From IMG/VR virus record IMGVR_UViG_3300033146_001603, positions 1 to 31,492 of that record: a stretch of DNA of 31,492 nt. One strand, given 5' to 3'. The notes under the pieces are model-generated. The model had not been told where the DNA came from. It worked only from the letters and a program-made list of their open reading frames with translations, and made no database searches. Positions 30,880-31,492 of the stretch are shown one piece after another. This DNA is from a virus. The position numbers and the translations under genes were made by a program. Each line of letters begins with the position of its first letter. Position 1 is the first letter of the stretch.

Positions 30880-30887
30880 TATAAATA
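30880..30887 (+). promoter_or_regulatory. T4-type late promoter element (TATAAATA)
   Basis: An exact late core lies in the 59-base gap before the acidic/basic late gene at 30920. It sits in a short palindrome (CTTTATT and AATAAAG arms, 30874-30890). Start predicted near 30893, with AAAGGAG at 30906-30912. Confidence 0.68.
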
Positions 30888-30919
30888 AAGGTATATTATA
30901 ATATTAAAGGAGAAAATAT

Positions 30920-31492
30920 ATGTCTGATGATGTATTATATGAATTATTTAAACAGGGTGATTTCTCGCATGAGGAAGAAGAACATTATAATCCTGTTATA
31001 ATGTTACGTGATGTAATTGAAACCATTCGATACACAGAAGATCCTGATGGTGATGCTGAAGAATTTGGTTCAATTGATCCAGCTTTGGAAATACTTCATG
31101 AAGTAGCTCCTAAATTATCACAAGACGTAATTGAAGAAATCATCCTAAATTATCACAAGACGTAATTGAAGAAATCATACAGGGTTTATTTGATTATTAT
31201 TTAGATGATGAAGAAGATGAAACCGAATATTATGAAAGTAAAGTTGAAGATATTGATGAAGATATTGATGAATTAATTGAATCTTTTGATCTTCTTGATG
31301 AAAAAGTAAATGCGGTACAGAAAAAGCGTTTACGTTATTTAAAGAAAAAGCGTAGAGGACAATTAGGAAAGCGTGGGAATTCTGCTGCGTTCAAACGTAC
31401 TCATCATTTTGACAATAAAAAGAGAAAATTTGTTAAGCGTAAGAAAGCAATTACTGTTTCTGCAATGCGTAAGAAAGCAAGAATTTTCAAAA
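30920..31492 (+). pseudogene. Late gene broken by a 35-bp tandem duplication (acidic/basic protein; runs off the window)
   Basis: The intact frame from the ATG at 30920 gives 81 residues and stops at 31165 with a spurious tail. The continuation is in another frame: after the second copy of the repeat, from about 31144, translation reads on without a stop to the window end. Joined by removing one repeat copy, the protein would have an acidic first 120 residues (many Asp/Glu, IDEDIDELIE) and a strongly basic, Lys/Arg-rich last 60 residues with RRGQLGKRGN and KRKKAITVSAMRKKARIF. The downstream frame has stops at 31099 and 31111 and no ATG until about 31465, so it is not a separate gene. The late promoter and acid-then-basic layout suggest a prohead core or DNA-binding virion protein (inference). 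A sequencing or assembly artefact is possible. Confidence 0.75.
31108..31177 (+). repeat. 35-bp perfect tandem duplication causing a frameshift
   Basis: Bases 31108-31142 and 31143-31177 are identical (start TCCTAAATTATCACAAGACG). Because 35 is not a multiple of 3, the reading frame shifts by two. The copy encodes P-K-L-S-Q-D-V-I-E-E-I and is read once in each frame. Confidence 0.95.

Noticed and set aside
1-31492. tRNA genes, CRISPR arrays, insertion sequences, integrase or attachment sites
   Set aside because: I saw no cloverleaf-like sequence with a CCA-adjacent acceptor, no spaced direct repeats, and no transposase or integrase; reading by eye cannot fully exclude a tRNA.

Overview
This window looks like part of the genome of a large, AT-rich, T4-like tailed phage (myovirus). 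It carries recognisable homologues of most of the T4 replication core: both subunits of the phage type II topoisomerase (gp39/60 and gp52), sliding clamp gp45, clamp loader gp44/gp62, dUTPase, a gp1-like dNMP kinase, family B DNA polymerase gp43 and recombination endonuclease VII gp49. Genes are packed with TAATG/ATGA overlaps, nearly all on the + strand. Two promoter classes are visible: host sigma70-type promoters (TTGACA, 16-17 bp, TATAAT or TATACT) before early/replication units, and T4-type late elements (TATAAATA). An LpxC homologue implies a Gram-negative host. A tetraheme c3-like cytochrome and a NifU/IscU scaffold suggest an anaerobic or metal/sulfate-reducing host such as a member of the Desulfobacterota; that host call is inference.

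Layout. 1-2610: the end of an unknown gene, a radical SAM enzyme with an extra C-terminal cysteine cluster, a small zinc ribbon, two proteins sharing an identical N-terminus (MKIRNGFVSNSSSSSFI), and a small hydrophobic ORF. 2624-4854: a late promoter, a tail-fibre-like protein with about seven propeller-type repeats, a probable fibre-assembly chaperone and an Fe-S scaffold protein. 4851-6483: a divergent pair (HNH nuclease on -, endonuclease VII on +) around a palindromic two-way late promoter, then LpxC. 6470-14396: a sigma70 promoter, then topoisomerase large and medium subunits with five genes inserted between them: Mom-like acyltransferase, Dam-type methylase, SPPYY methylase-fold protein, fold-type II PLP enzyme and second Mom-like acyltransferase. 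I read these five as a DNA base hypermodification cassette. 14431-18452: promoters and many small accessory genes, including membrane microproteins, a P-loop kinase and the tetraheme cytochrome. 18454-21811: alpha/beta hydrolase, a probable internal capsid protein with a T4-style targeting peptide and its own late element, a nucleotidyltransferase and zinc-ribbon proteins. 21824-27441: a conserved phage protein, a MazG-like protein, then clamp, clamp loader, dUTPase and dNMP kinase. 27445-30100: a terminator with a promoter embedded in it, then DNA polymerase. 30110-31492: membrane proteins and a late gene broken by a 35-bp tandem duplication.

How the parts fit. Replication genes form two early units (topoisomerase; clamp to kinase) plus the separately promoted polymerase. 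The modification cassette is transcribed with topoisomerase, and its SPPYY methylase ends in a peptide resembling the C-terminus of the DNA polymerase, a position known to bind the sliding clamp in RB69. DNA modification may therefore be coupled to the replisome. Structural and recombination genes sit behind TATAAATA elements, as in T4. LpxC, the Fe-S scaffold, the cytochrome and the radical SAM enzyme are host-directed or auxiliary functions unusual for this phage type.
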